Assembly: GCF_000787855.1 (NCBI RefSeq)
Contig: NZ_BBPQ01000002.1
Coordinates: 45,432 to 109,431, forward strand
Reading direction: 5' to 3'
Length of the DNA stretch: 64,000 bases
Source of the DNA: Streptacidiphilus anmyonensis
GTDB taxonomy: Bacteria; Actinomycetota; Actinomycetes; Streptomycetales; Streptomycetaceae
This document shows positions 50,386 through 57,844 of the stretch, piece after piece; within the stretch, counting starts at the first letter, position 1, and every line of letters begins with the position of its first letter. The translations under genes and the position numbers were made by a program. The notes below the pieces were generated by a model. That model searched no databases. It was given only the letters and a program-made list of their open reading frames with translations, and was not told the DNA's origin.

Positions 50386-51114
50386 ATGACCGCGATCATC
50401 ACCGGCGCGAGCCGTGGCTTCGGCCGCGCCATCGCCGCCGCACTCGTCGCGAACGGGAACCGCGTCCTCGGGATCGCCCGGGACAGGGCCGAGCTCGCCG
50501 CCGTCCGCGACGAGCTCGGCGAGGAGTTCGTACCCGTCGTCGGCGACGCCACCGACGAGGCGCTCGCCGAGCGGCTGCTCAGCGAGCACCGCCCGGAGCT
50601 GCTCGTCCTCAACGCCGGGGTGGGGCCGCACCTCGGGGCCGTCCACGAGCAGACGTGGGAGACCTTCACCGTCAACTGGAACACCGACACCCGCCAGGCC
50701 TTCGTCTGGACCCGCGCGGCCCTGCGGCAGCCGCTCGCACCCGGGAGCGTCGTGGTGGAGATGTCCAGCGGGGCCGCGCTCAAGGGCTCCCCGCTCAGCG
50801 GCGGGTACGCGTCGGCCAAGGCGGCGATCCGCTTCATCAGCGGCTACGGCGCGGAGGAGTCGGCCCGGGCCGGCCTCGGGATCCGTTTCGTCGCGCTGCT
50901 GCCGCAGCTGACGCCGCTGACCGGGATCGGCTCGCTCGCCGTCGACGGGTACGCCGCACGGGCCGGGGTGGACCGGGAGACCTTCGTCAGGGGCCTGGAG
51001 CCGGTCCTGACTCCCGAGCTGGTCGCGAAAGCGGTCCTCCAGGTGGCCACCGACCCTTCGAGCGCGGCCGAGTACGTCGTCGCCGGCGCGGGCCTGAAGC
51101 CGCTGGACCGCTGA
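50386..51114 (+). CDS. SDR family oxidoreductase
   Basis: A 242-residue enzyme with cofactor motif ITGASRGFGRAIAAALVANG, VLNAGVGPHLG, Ser in VVVEMSSGAAL and the catalytic Tyr-x3-Lys in GGYASAKAAIRF. AAGGAGA precedes the ATG. It is followed after one base by an ECF sigma factor gene, so the two are likely co-transcribed, and the reductase may belong to that factor's regulon. Substrate unknown. Confidence 0.9.
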   Translation: MTAIITGASRGFGRAIAAALVANGNRVLGIARDRAELAAVRDELGEEFVPVVGDATDEALAERLLSEHRPELLVLNAGVGPHLGAVHEQTWETFTVNWNTDTRQAFVWTRAALRQPLAPGSVVVEMSSGAALKGSPLSGGYASAKAAIRFISGYGAEESARAGLGIRFVALLPQLTPLTGIGSLAVDGYAARAGVDRETFVRGLEPVLTPELVAKAVLQVATDPSSAAEYVVAGAGLKPLDR

Positions 51115-51115
51115 C

Positions 51116-52099
51116 GTGACTACCGTGGACTCCATGGTCCAGGCCCCCGAGTTCGCCACGCTCACCGAGCCGTTCCGGCCGGAGCTGCTCGCGCACTGCT
51201 ACCGGATGCTGGGCTCGATCCACGACGCCGAGGACCTGGTGCAGGAGACGTACCTGCGGGCGTGGCGCGGCTTCGACCGGTTCGAGGGGCGGTCCTCGAT
51301 CCGGCGGTGGCTCTACAAGATCGCCACCATGGCCTGCCTGACCGCGCTGGAGACCCGGTCGCGGCGGCCGCTGCCGTCCGGGCTCGGCGCGCCGCAGGAC
51401 GACCACCGGGTCGCCGTCGCCGAGCGGGAGCCGAGCGTGCCGTGGCTGGAGCCCGCGCCCGACACCCTGCTCGGCGGGGGCGGGGACGACCCGGCGGCGG
51501 TCGTCGCCGCGCGCAGCGGCGTGCGGCTGGCGTTCATCGCCGCGCTCCAGTTCCTCTCGGCCCGCCAGCGCGCGGTCCTGACGCTCCGTGACGTGCTGGC
51601 GTTCCGGGGCGCCGAGGTCGCGGAGATGCTGGACACCACGGCCGCCGCGGTCGACAGCGCGCTGCGGCGCGCCCGCACGGTCCTCGCCGAGGTCGGCCCC
51701 GTCGCGGACGACCTCGCCGAACCGGAGGAGACCGCGCGGCGCCGCCTGCTCGACGACTACGTCGACGCGTTCACCCGCGCCGACCCCGACGCGCTGGTGC
51801 GGTTGCTGCGCGCCGACGTCGAGCTGGAGATGCCGCCGACACCCACCTGGTTCACCGGCCGCCCGGCGGTCGTCGGCTTCCTCGCCGCCAAGGTCATGCG
51901 TCCGGGCCTGTGGCGGATGGAACCGACCCGCGCCAACGGCCAGGCCGCCGTCGTCATCCGCAGGCGCGGCGAGGACGGCGGCTACCACCCGTACGGCGTC
52001 CAGGTGCTGACGCTGAACGGATCGGCGGTGGCCCGCGTCACGTCCTTCAACGACCCGGGCCTGGTCCCGTTGTTCAGCTCCGCGCCGTCGCGGGGTTGA
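51116..52099 (+). CDS. ECF sigma factor with C-terminal SnoaL-like domain (SigG/TIGR02960 type)
   Basis: A 327-residue sigma factor. Region 2 is ELLAHCYRMLGSIHDAEDLVQETYLRAWRGFDRFEG and region 4 SARQRAVLTLRDVLAFRGAEVAEMLDTTAAAVDSALRRAR, each present in order. The C-terminal NTF2/SnoaL-like extension (LDDYVDAFTRADPDALVRLLRADVELEMPPTPTWF) is characteristic of the SigG-like group. It differs from the ECF41 factor at 30853 in lacking DGGGK and NPDKL. No anti-sigma gene is adjacent. GTG start, one base after the SDR stop. Confidence 0.9.
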   Translation: MTTVDSMVQAPEFATLTEPFRPELLAHCYRMLGSIHDAEDLVQETYLRAWRGFDRFEGRSSIRRWLYKIATMACLTALETRSRRPLPSGLGAPQDDHRVAVAEREPSVPWLEPAPDTLLGGGGDDPAAVVAARSGVRLAFIAALQFLSARQRAVLTLRDVLAFRGAEVAEMLDTTAAAVDSALRRARTVLAEVGPVADDLAEPEETARRRLLDDYVDAFTRADPDALVRLLRADVELEMPPTPTWFTGRPAVVGFLAAKVMRPGLWRMEPTRANGQAAVVIRRRGEDGGYHPYGVQVLTLNGSAVARVTSFNDPGLVPLFSSAPSRG

Positions 52100-52133
52100 G
52101 CCCGGCCGACGCCGAAGCGGGGACCGGCGGGCC

Positions 52134-52163
52134 GGTCGGCGACGGACCGTGTCCTCGCCGACC
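52134..52163. terminator. Hairpin between convergent sigma factor and dehydrogenase genes
   Basis: ggtcggcga (52134-52142) pairs perfectly with tcgccgacc (52155-52163) around a 12-base loop, in the 120-base gap between the two stops. It can act in both directions. Confidence 0.65.
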
Positions 52164-52219
52164 AGCACCACACCGGTGCGGAACAGCAGCACCATCAGCG
52201 CCGCGGTCGTCAGATTGAA

Positions 52220-53263
52220 CTAGAAGGTGATCTTCACCTTCAGCGCCGTGCGCTCATCCATCGCCTTGTAGCCGTCCGGGACCCCGGACAGCGGCACCTC
52301 GGCGTCGAAGACCGGGGAGGGGTCGATGACACCAGCGAGGACGTCCGCCAGCAGCTCGGGGATGTAGGCGCGGGCCGGGGCCACGCCGCCGCGCAGGGCG
52401 ACGTTGCGGTTGAACATCTGGCTGATGTCGACGCCCGCGCTGCCGCCGTGCGGGACGCCGACGTAGCCGACCGCGCCGCCGTCGCGGGTGATGGAGATCG
52501 CCGTCTTCATGGACTGCTCGGTGCCCACCGCCTCCAGCACCGCGTGCGCGCCCAGACCGCCCGTCAGCTCGCGCACCGCGTCGACCGCCTCGTCGCCGCG
52601 GGCGGCGACGACGTCGGTGGCGCCGAAGGTGCGGGCGATGGCCGTGCGGGTCTCGTGGCGGCCCATGGCGATGATGCGCTCCGCGCCCAACCGCTTGGCG
52701 GCGAGGACGCCGCACAGGCCGACCGCGCCGTCGCCGACGACGGCGACCGTCGCGCCGGGACGCACGCCCGCCGCCAGGGCCGCGTGGTGGCCGGTGGACA
52801 TCACGTCGGACAGGGCGAGCATCGCGGTCAGCAGCCGCGGGTCCGACTGGGCGTCAGCGGGGAGCTTGACCAGCGTGCCGTCGGCGAACGGGACACGGAC
52901 CGCCTCGCCCTGGCCGCCGTCGGAGCCGGGCTCGCCCCAGAACCCGCCGTGCGGGCAGGAGGTCTGCAGGCCCTCGGCGCAGAACTCGCACACGCCGTCC
53001 GACCAGACGAACGGCGCGACCACCAGGTCGCCGGGCTTGACGCCGCGGACGTCAGCGCCGACGGACTCGACCACGCCCAGGAACTCGTGCCCGATCCGCT
53101 GCCCCTTCTCGCGTGCGGCGACGCCGCGGTAGGCCCACAGGTCGCTGCCGCAGATGCAGGCGAGGACCGTGCGGACCACGGCGTCGGTGGACTTCCGCAC
53201 GACGGGGTCGGGGACCTCCTCCACCCGGATGTCGTTCGGTCCGTGGATCACTGTGGCGCGCAT
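52220..53263 (-). CDS. Zinc-dependent alcohol dehydrogenase family protein (MDR)
   Basis: A 347-residue dehydrogenase. Catalytic zinc residues lie in CICGSDLWAY and RIGHEFLGVVESVG. The Rossmann motif is VAVVGDGAVGLCGVLAAK and substrate-binding GTEQSMKTAI follows. In the structural-zinc lobe only three of the usual four Cys remain (SDGVCEFCAEGLQTSC, where CGxCxxC is expected). GAGAGAC lies upstream of the ATG at 53263; a longer frame enters the divergent promoter region. Substrate unknown. Divergent from the exonuclease gene. Confidence 0.9.
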   Translation of the reverse strand: MRATVIHGPNDIRVEEVPDPVVRKSTDAVVRTVLACICGSDLWAYRGVAAREKGQRIGHEFLGVVESVGADVRGVKPGDLVVAPFVWSDGVCEFCAEGLQTSCPHGGFWGEPGSDGGQGEAVRVPFADGTLVKLPADAQSDPRLLTAMLALSDVMSTGHHAALAAGVRPGATVAVVGDGAVGLCGVLAAKRLGAERIIAMGRHETRTAIARTFGATDVVAARGDEAVDAVRELTGGLGAHAVLEAVGTEQSMKTAISITRDGGAVGYVGVPHGGSAGVDISQMFNRNVALRGGVAPARAYIPELLADVLAGVIDPSPVFDAEVPLSGVPDGYKAMDERTALKVKITF

Positions 53264-53325
53264 GTTGCTCGTCTCTCTCTGGTTCTCTCCGCGCAGGCCG
53301 GTCGGGCGCTGTCGGCCTTCCACCG

Positions 53326-53331
53326 TATTGT
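53326..53331 (+). promoter_or_regulatory. Candidate -10 element (TATTGT), leaderless GTG at 53340
   Basis: TATTGT ends eight bases before the GTG at 53340. It fits TANNNT and is the only AT-rich hexamer near the start of the exonuclease gene, which has no Shine-Dalgarno. Confidence 0.4.
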
Positions 53332-53339
53332 GTTCCACC

Positions 53340-54380
53340 GTGCTTCCTGGATCTGACACCGAGACCTGGCCCGCGGACTACCCGGACGCGGGGTGGGCCG
53401 TGGTCGACGTGGAGACCACCGGGCTCGGCCGGACGGACCGCGTCATCTCCGTCGGTGTCTACCAGCTCGACCCGCGCGGTGCGGTCCAGGACCACTGGTA
53501 CGCGACCGTCAACCCGGAGCGCGATCCCGGGCCGGTCTGGATCCACGGGCTGACCAGCGACATGCTTGAGGGCTCGCCGACCTTTCCCGGTGTGGCCGAG
53601 GAGCTCAGCCGGCGGCTGGCGGGGCGGGTGCTGGTCGCTCACAACGCCCTGTTCGACTGGTCGATGATCTCGCGTGAGTACGCCCGGATGAGCGACCGCG
53701 CGCCGATCGAGCAGCGGCTGTGCACCATCGTGCTCTCCCGCGATCTCGGGCTGCCGCTGCCCAACCACAAACTCGGCACCCTGGCGGCGCACTTCGGCGT
53801 CGAGACGCGGCACGCGCACCACGCGCTGGACGACGCGCGGGTGCTGGCGGAGGTCTTCCGGCCGAGCCTGCGGCTGGCGGCCGAGTCCGGGCTGCGGCTG
53901 CCGCTCGTGCCGTGCATCCCGATAAGCGATCTGGGTCTCGCCGAGGAGGCCCGCGCCGCGGCCCGCGCGCACATCCCCGGGCAGGCGGGCCCCTCGCACA
54001 CGGCCCGCCGCGCCGGCGTGTGGGGCGGCTACCGCCCGGCCAAGCGGCGGCCCGCCTGTCCGTACCCGAACCCGGGGCGCTGGCGGGAGGACGGTCCGCT
54101 GGTCCAGGGCATGCGGGTGGCGATCACCGGGGACACCGCGACCGACCGCGAGGTGCTGGAGGACCGCCTCACCGAGGCCGGCCTCCACGTCGCCTCCGCT
54201 GTGAGCAGGCTCACCAGCCTGCTCGTCACCAACGACCCGGACGGCTGGTCCACCAAGGCCCGCAAGGCGCGCGAGGTCGGCACGCCGACCGTGGACGAGG
54301 CGGCGTTCCTCCAGCTGCTCCAGGACGTGGTCGCCCAGGACGTCCGGCCGCAGGACGGACCCCCGGCGCGGGAGCGCTGA
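53340..54380 (+). CDS. DEDDh-type 3'-5' exonuclease with C-terminal BRCT domain
   Basis: A 346-residue protein. Exonuclease motif I is WAVVDVETTGLG (Asp and Glu), motif II AHNALFDWSMI, motif III HHALDDARVLAE with the general-base His, as in the DNA polymerase III epsilon subunit. A linker rich in Arg and Pro leads to a BRCT-like domain (GMRVAITGDTATDREVLEDRLTEAGLHVASAVS, TSLLVTNDPD, STKARKAREVGTPTVDEAAF) near the C-terminus. The start is set at a GTG eight bases after TATTGT and gives a short N-terminus before motif I. Likely role: DNA repair or nucleotide trimming. Confidence 0.9.
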   Translation: MLPGSDTETWPADYPDAGWAVVDVETTGLGRTDRVISVGVYQLDPRGAVQDHWYATVNPERDPGPVWIHGLTSDMLEGSPTFPGVAEELSRRLAGRVLVAHNALFDWSMISREYARMSDRAPIEQRLCTIVLSRDLGLPLPNHKLGTLAAHFGVETRHAHHALDDARVLAEVFRPSLRLAAESGLRLPLVPCIPISDLGLAEEARAAARAHIPGQAGPSHTARRAGVWGGYRPAKRRPACPYPNPGRWREDGPLVQGMRVAITGDTATDREVLEDRLTEAGLHVASAVSRLTSLLVTNDPDGWSTKARKAREVGTPTVDEAAFLQLLQDVVAQDVRPQDGPPARER

Positions 54381-54402
54381 GGAGCGGAGGTACCGTTCTT
54401 CG

Positions 54403-55191
54403 GTGTTCCGCATCCTGCTCACCCGGCGCTGGGTGGCGCTCACCCTGGTGTTCCTGGCCCTCATCCCCGCGATGATCTGGCTGGGCCAGTGGCAGTACCA
54501 CCGCTACCAGCAGACCAACCGCAACAACGCCATGATCAACGCCAATCTGGACGCGGCGGCGGTGCCTTTCGAGTCGCTGTCGAAGCCGGGCGCGACGATC
54601 CCGCTGAGCCAGATGTACCGCACCGTCACCGCACACGGGCACTTCGACCCGGCCCACCAGTTCGTGGTGCGGCACCGCACCGACGCCTCCGGCGACAACA
54701 TCGGCTTCTACCTGGTCACCCCGCTGATCCAGGACGACGGCAAGGCGGTGCTGGTCAACCGCGGCTGGATCTCCGCGGGCAACACCATGGGCGCCCAGTT
54801 CCCGGCCGTGCCGTCCACGCCGAGCGGCGAGATCACCGTCACCGGGCGGCTGCGCCCGGACGAGACCACGGCGCTGACCGGCATCCGGAACCCCGGCGGC
54901 ATGCCCGACCGGCAGTTCATGCTGATCAACAGCGGTGAGCAGCGGAAGCACGTCAGCGAGCCGCTGCTGGCCGGCTACCTGGAGCTGACCGGTTCCTCCC
55001 CCGCGCTGCCCTCGTCCGCGCAGGCCGAGCAGGTGCCGAACCCGAACGACGACCAGTCCGACAGCATGGCGGTCGTGGGCAAGGGCGTGCACCTGCCCTA
55101 CGCCATCCAGTGGTGGGTCTTCGCCGCCCTGGTCCCGGTCGCGTGGTGGTTCCTGTTCCGACGCGAGATCAAGATGGCCCGAAAGGCCTGA
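54403..55191 (+). CDS. SURF1-family cytochrome c oxidase assembly protein
   Basis: A 262-residue membrane protein with an N-terminal transmembrane helix (VALTLVFLALIPAMIWLGQWQ), the SURF1 signatures GQWQYHRYQQ and PLSQMYRTVTAHGHFDPAHQFVVRHRT, LVNRGWI, and a C-terminal helix (WWVFAALVPVAWWFLF). SURF1 supports heme a insertion into cytochrome c oxidase. The GTG at 54403 lies 12 bases after GGAGG, somewhat long. Confidence 0.92.
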   Translation: MFRILLTRRWVALTLVFLALIPAMIWLGQWQYHRYQQTNRNNAMINANLDAAAVPFESLSKPGATIPLSQMYRTVTAHGHFDPAHQFVVRHRTDASGDNIGFYLVTPLIQDDGKAVLVNRGWISAGNTMGAQFPAVPSTPSGEITVTGRLRPDETTALTGIRNPGGMPDRQFMLINSGEQRKHVSEPLLAGYLELTGSSPALPSSAQAEQVPNPNDDQSDSMAVVGKGVHLPYAIQWWVFAALVPVAWWFLFRREIKMARKA

Positions 55192-55210
55192 TTTCGCGCG
55201 GGCGGACGGG

Positions 55211-55216
55211 CAGGAT
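55211..55216 (+). promoter_or_regulatory. Candidate -10 element (CAGGAT), leaderless start at 55224
   Basis: CAGGAT ends seven bases before the ATG at 55224. No Shine-Dalgarno is available, so this spacing decides that start over the ATG at 55215, three codons upstream. Confidence 0.4.
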
Positions 55217-55223
55217 GGACACC

Positions 55224-57020
55224 ATGCCCGGACGCATCGAGGACTACGCGCTGATCGGTGACCTGCAGACCGCCGCGCTGGTGGGCAGGGACGGATCGAT
55301 CGACTGGCTCTGCCTGCCCCGCTTCGACTCCCCCAGCTGCTTCGCCGCGCTGCTCGGCGGCGACGAACACGGACACTGGCGGCTCGCCCCCGCCTCGGAC
55401 GGCGAGGCGCCGTTCCGCTCCTACGTCGGCGACAGCCTGGTGCTGCAGACCGAGTGGACCACGTCCACCGGCAGCGTCCGGGTGATCGACTTCATGCCGC
55501 AGCGCGACCGCACGCCCGACGTGATGCGGATCGTCGAGGGCATCAGCGGCTCCGTCAAGATGATCGGCGAGCTGCGGCTGCGCTTCGACTACGCGCGGAT
55601 CATCCCGTGGATGCGCCGCACCGACCACCACCGGGTCGCCATCGCCGGCCCGGACGCGGTCTGGCTGCGCTGCGGCCCGGGCGTCCGCACCTACGGCCGT
55701 GACTTCGCGACGTACTCCGAGTTCACCGTCCACGCGGGTGAGCGGATCCCGTTCGTGCTCAGCTGGACCCCCTCGCACCACTCGGCGGCCCCCCGGCAGG
55801 ACGCGGAGAAGTCACTCCAGACCACGCTCGAGGACTGGGAGCGCTGGGCCGCGCACTGCGCGCCCGGCCTGCGCGAGCAGGACAAGCCCGCGGTGCTGCG
55901 CTCACTGATCACCCTGAAGGCCCTCACCTACGATCCCACCGGCGGCATCGTCGCCGCCGCGACGGCGGGCCTGCCCGAGCAGGTCGGCGGCGCGCGCAAC
56001 TGGGACTACCGCTTCTGCTGGCTGCGCGACTCCACCATGGCGCTGTCCGCGCTGCTGAACGCCGGCTACCGGCGCGAGGCCGTGGCCTGGTACCAGTGGC
56101 TGCTGCGCGCGATCGCCGGCGACCCGGCGGACCTGCAGACCATGTACGGGGTCGGCGGCGAACGCCGGCTGCCCGAACAGCTGGCCGACTGGCTCCCCGG
56201 CTACGAGGGCTCCCACCCCGTCCGGTTCGGCAACGCGGCCGTGGGCCAGCTCCAGCTGGACGTCTACGGCGAGGTGGTGGACACCCTTTACCTCGGCCAC
56301 CAGCGCGGGATCAAGATAGAGCTCCATGTGTGGCGGCTCCTGCTCAAGCTGCTGGAGTTCCTCGAGGAGCACTGGTCCGACCCGGACGAGGGACTGTGGG
56401 AGGTGCGCGGCCCGCGCCGCCACTTCGTCCACTCCAAGATCATGTGCTGGGTGGCCTTCGACCGGGCGGTCAAGCTCGCGGAGGAGACCAAGATGGGCGG
56501 ACCGGTCGAGCGCTGGCGCGAGTTGCGCGACGTCATCCACGCCGACGTCTGCTCGCGCGGCGTCGACAAGAAGCGCGGCGTGTTCACCCAGTACTACGGC
56601 GGAGCGGCGCTGGACGCGTCCACCCTCTTCGCGGTCAAGACCGGCTTCCTGCCGCCCGAGGACCCGCGCGTCGTCGCCACCGTGGAGGCGATCCAGCGCG
56701 AGCTGCACCACGACGGGTTCATCCTGCGCTACTCCACCCCGACCGACGCCGCGGCCACCGACGCGGTGGACGGCCTCGCCGGCTCCGAGGGGGCCTTCCT
56801 GGCCTGCTCCTACTGGCTGTGCGACGCGCTGATCCTGATCGGCCGGGCCGACGAGGCCCGCGCCCTCTTCGACCGCCTGCGCTACCTCGCCAACGACCTC
56901 GGCCTGATCTCGGAGGAGTGGGACACGGTGGCGGGCCGTCAGCTCGGCAACACCCCGCAGGCGTTCACCCACGTCGCCCTCGTCAACACCGCGTTCCAAC
57001 TCGCGCACACGGAAGGCTGA
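55224..57020 (+). CDS. Glycoside hydrolase family 15-like protein (trehalase/glucoamylase-like)
   Basis: A 598-residue protein starting MPGRIEDYALIGDLQTAALVG. The N-terminal beta domain (VGRDGSIDWLCLPRFDSPSCF) and C-terminal (alpha/alpha)6 barrel (NWDYRFCWLRDSTMALSALLNAGY, YGVGGERRLPEQLADWLPGYEGS, LACSYWLCDALILIGR) follow the actinobacterial GH15 pattern, some members of which hydrolyse trehalose. No signal peptide is visible, so a cytoplasmic role in trehalose or glycogen turnover is plausible. It is followed at 11 bases by a degenerate SDR gene. Confidence 0.92.
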   Translation: MPGRIEDYALIGDLQTAALVGRDGSIDWLCLPRFDSPSCFAALLGGDEHGHWRLAPASDGEAPFRSYVGDSLVLQTEWTTSTGSVRVIDFMPQRDRTPDVMRIVEGISGSVKMIGELRLRFDYARIIPWMRRTDHHRVAIAGPDAVWLRCGPGVRTYGRDFATYSEFTVHAGERIPFVLSWTPSHHSAAPRQDAEKSLQTTLEDWERWAAHCAPGLREQDKPAVLRSLITLKALTYDPTGGIVAAATAGLPEQVGGARNWDYRFCWLRDSTMALSALLNAGYRREAVAWYQWLLRAIAGDPADLQTMYGVGGERRLPEQLADWLPGYEGSHPVRFGNAAVGQLQLDVYGEVVDTLYLGHQRGIKIELHVWRLLLKLLEFLEEHWSDPDEGLWEVRGPRRHFVHSKIMCWVAFDRAVKLAEETKMGGPVERWRELRDVIHADVCSRGVDKKRGVFTQYYGGAALDASTLFAVKTGFLPPEDPRVVATVEAIQRELHHDGFILRYSTPTDAAATDAVDGLAGSEGAFLACSYWLCDALILIGRADEARALFDRLRYLANDLGLISEEWDTVAGRQLGNTPQAFTHVALVNTAFQLAHTEG

Positions 57021-57031
57021 ACCGCACGCCC

Positions 57032-57793
57032 ATGGATCTCGGACTATCCGGACGCGTCTACCTCGTCACCGCCGCCTCCCGCGGCCTCGGATTCGCAAGC
57101 GCACGGGAGCTGGTCGCCGACGGCGCGCGCGTCGTGGTCACCGGCCGGGAGAAGGAGTCCGTCGCGGCGGCCGTCGACGCCCTCGGCGGCCCGGAGGCCG
57201 CGGAGGGCGTCGTCGCCGACAACGCCGCGCCGGACACCGCGGAGCGGCTGGTGGGCGCGGCACTGGCCCGCTTCGGCCGCCTCGACGGCGTCCTGATCAG
57301 CGTCGGCGGACCGGCGGCCGGCTCGGTGCTCGGCACCCCGGAGTCGGCCTGGCGCGAGGCGTTCGAGTCGGTCTTCCTCGGCGCGCTGCGGATCGCCCGC
57401 GCGGCGGCGGACGTCCTTCAGGAGGGCGGCGCGATCGGCTTCGTCCTGTCCAGCTCGGTCCGGCAGCCGATCGCCGGCCTCGCCGTCTCCAACGGCCTGC
57501 GCCCGGGCCTGGCGATGGCGGCCAAGACCCTGGCCGACGAGCTGGGCCCGGAGGGCATCCGCGTCTTCGGTCTGCTCCCGGCCCGCATCGACACCGAGCG
57601 CGTCCAGCACCTCGACTCCCTGGCCCCCGACCCGTCCGCGACGCGCGCCGCCTACGAAGCCGCCATCCCGCTGCGCCGCTACGGCCGCCCGGAGGAGTTC
57701 GGCAAGGTCGCCGCCTTCGCCCTCTCGCCCGCGGCGGGCTACCTCACCGGCGTCATGATCCCGGTCGACGGCGGGGCGATGCAGGGGCTGTGA
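57032..57793 (+). CDS. SDR-like protein lacking the canonical Tyr-Lys catalytic pair
   Basis: A 253-residue protein of BKR-like SDR type. The cofactor motif TAASRGLGFASARELVADGARVVVTG and the C-terminal end YLTGVMIPVDGGAMQGL are conserved. Where Tyr-x3-Lys is expected, the sequence reads LAVSN (150-154), and the Ser region is VLSSSVRQPIAG. A subgroup of SDRs with this LAVSN-type sequence is known to lack the classical tetrad, so this may be a different reductase or a binding protein. It follows the GH15 gene closely and may be co-transcribed. Confidence 0.85.
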   Translation: MDLGLSGRVYLVTAASRGLGFASARELVADGARVVVTGREKESVAAAVDALGGPEAAEGVVADNAAPDTAERLVGAALARFGRLDGVLISVGGPAAGSVLGTPESAWREAFESVFLGALRIARAAADVLQEGGAIGFVLSSSVRQPIAGLAVSNGLRPGLAMAAKTLADELGPEGIRVFGLLPARIDTERVQHLDSLAPDPSATRAAYEAAIPLRRYGRPEEFGKVAAFALSPAAGYLTGVMIPVDGGAMQGL

Positions 57794-57844
57794 CCCGACG
57801 AGGGAAACCGCTCCAGGCACAGCCCCCCTTCCGTCACCACCGGG

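Noticed and set aside
52100-52219. Possible gene remnant on the minus strand (hydrophobic LMVLLFRTGVVLVGED reading)
   Set aside because: There is no homology I can name, no ribosome-binding site and the sequence forms a convincing terminator hairpin, so I do not call a pseudogene.
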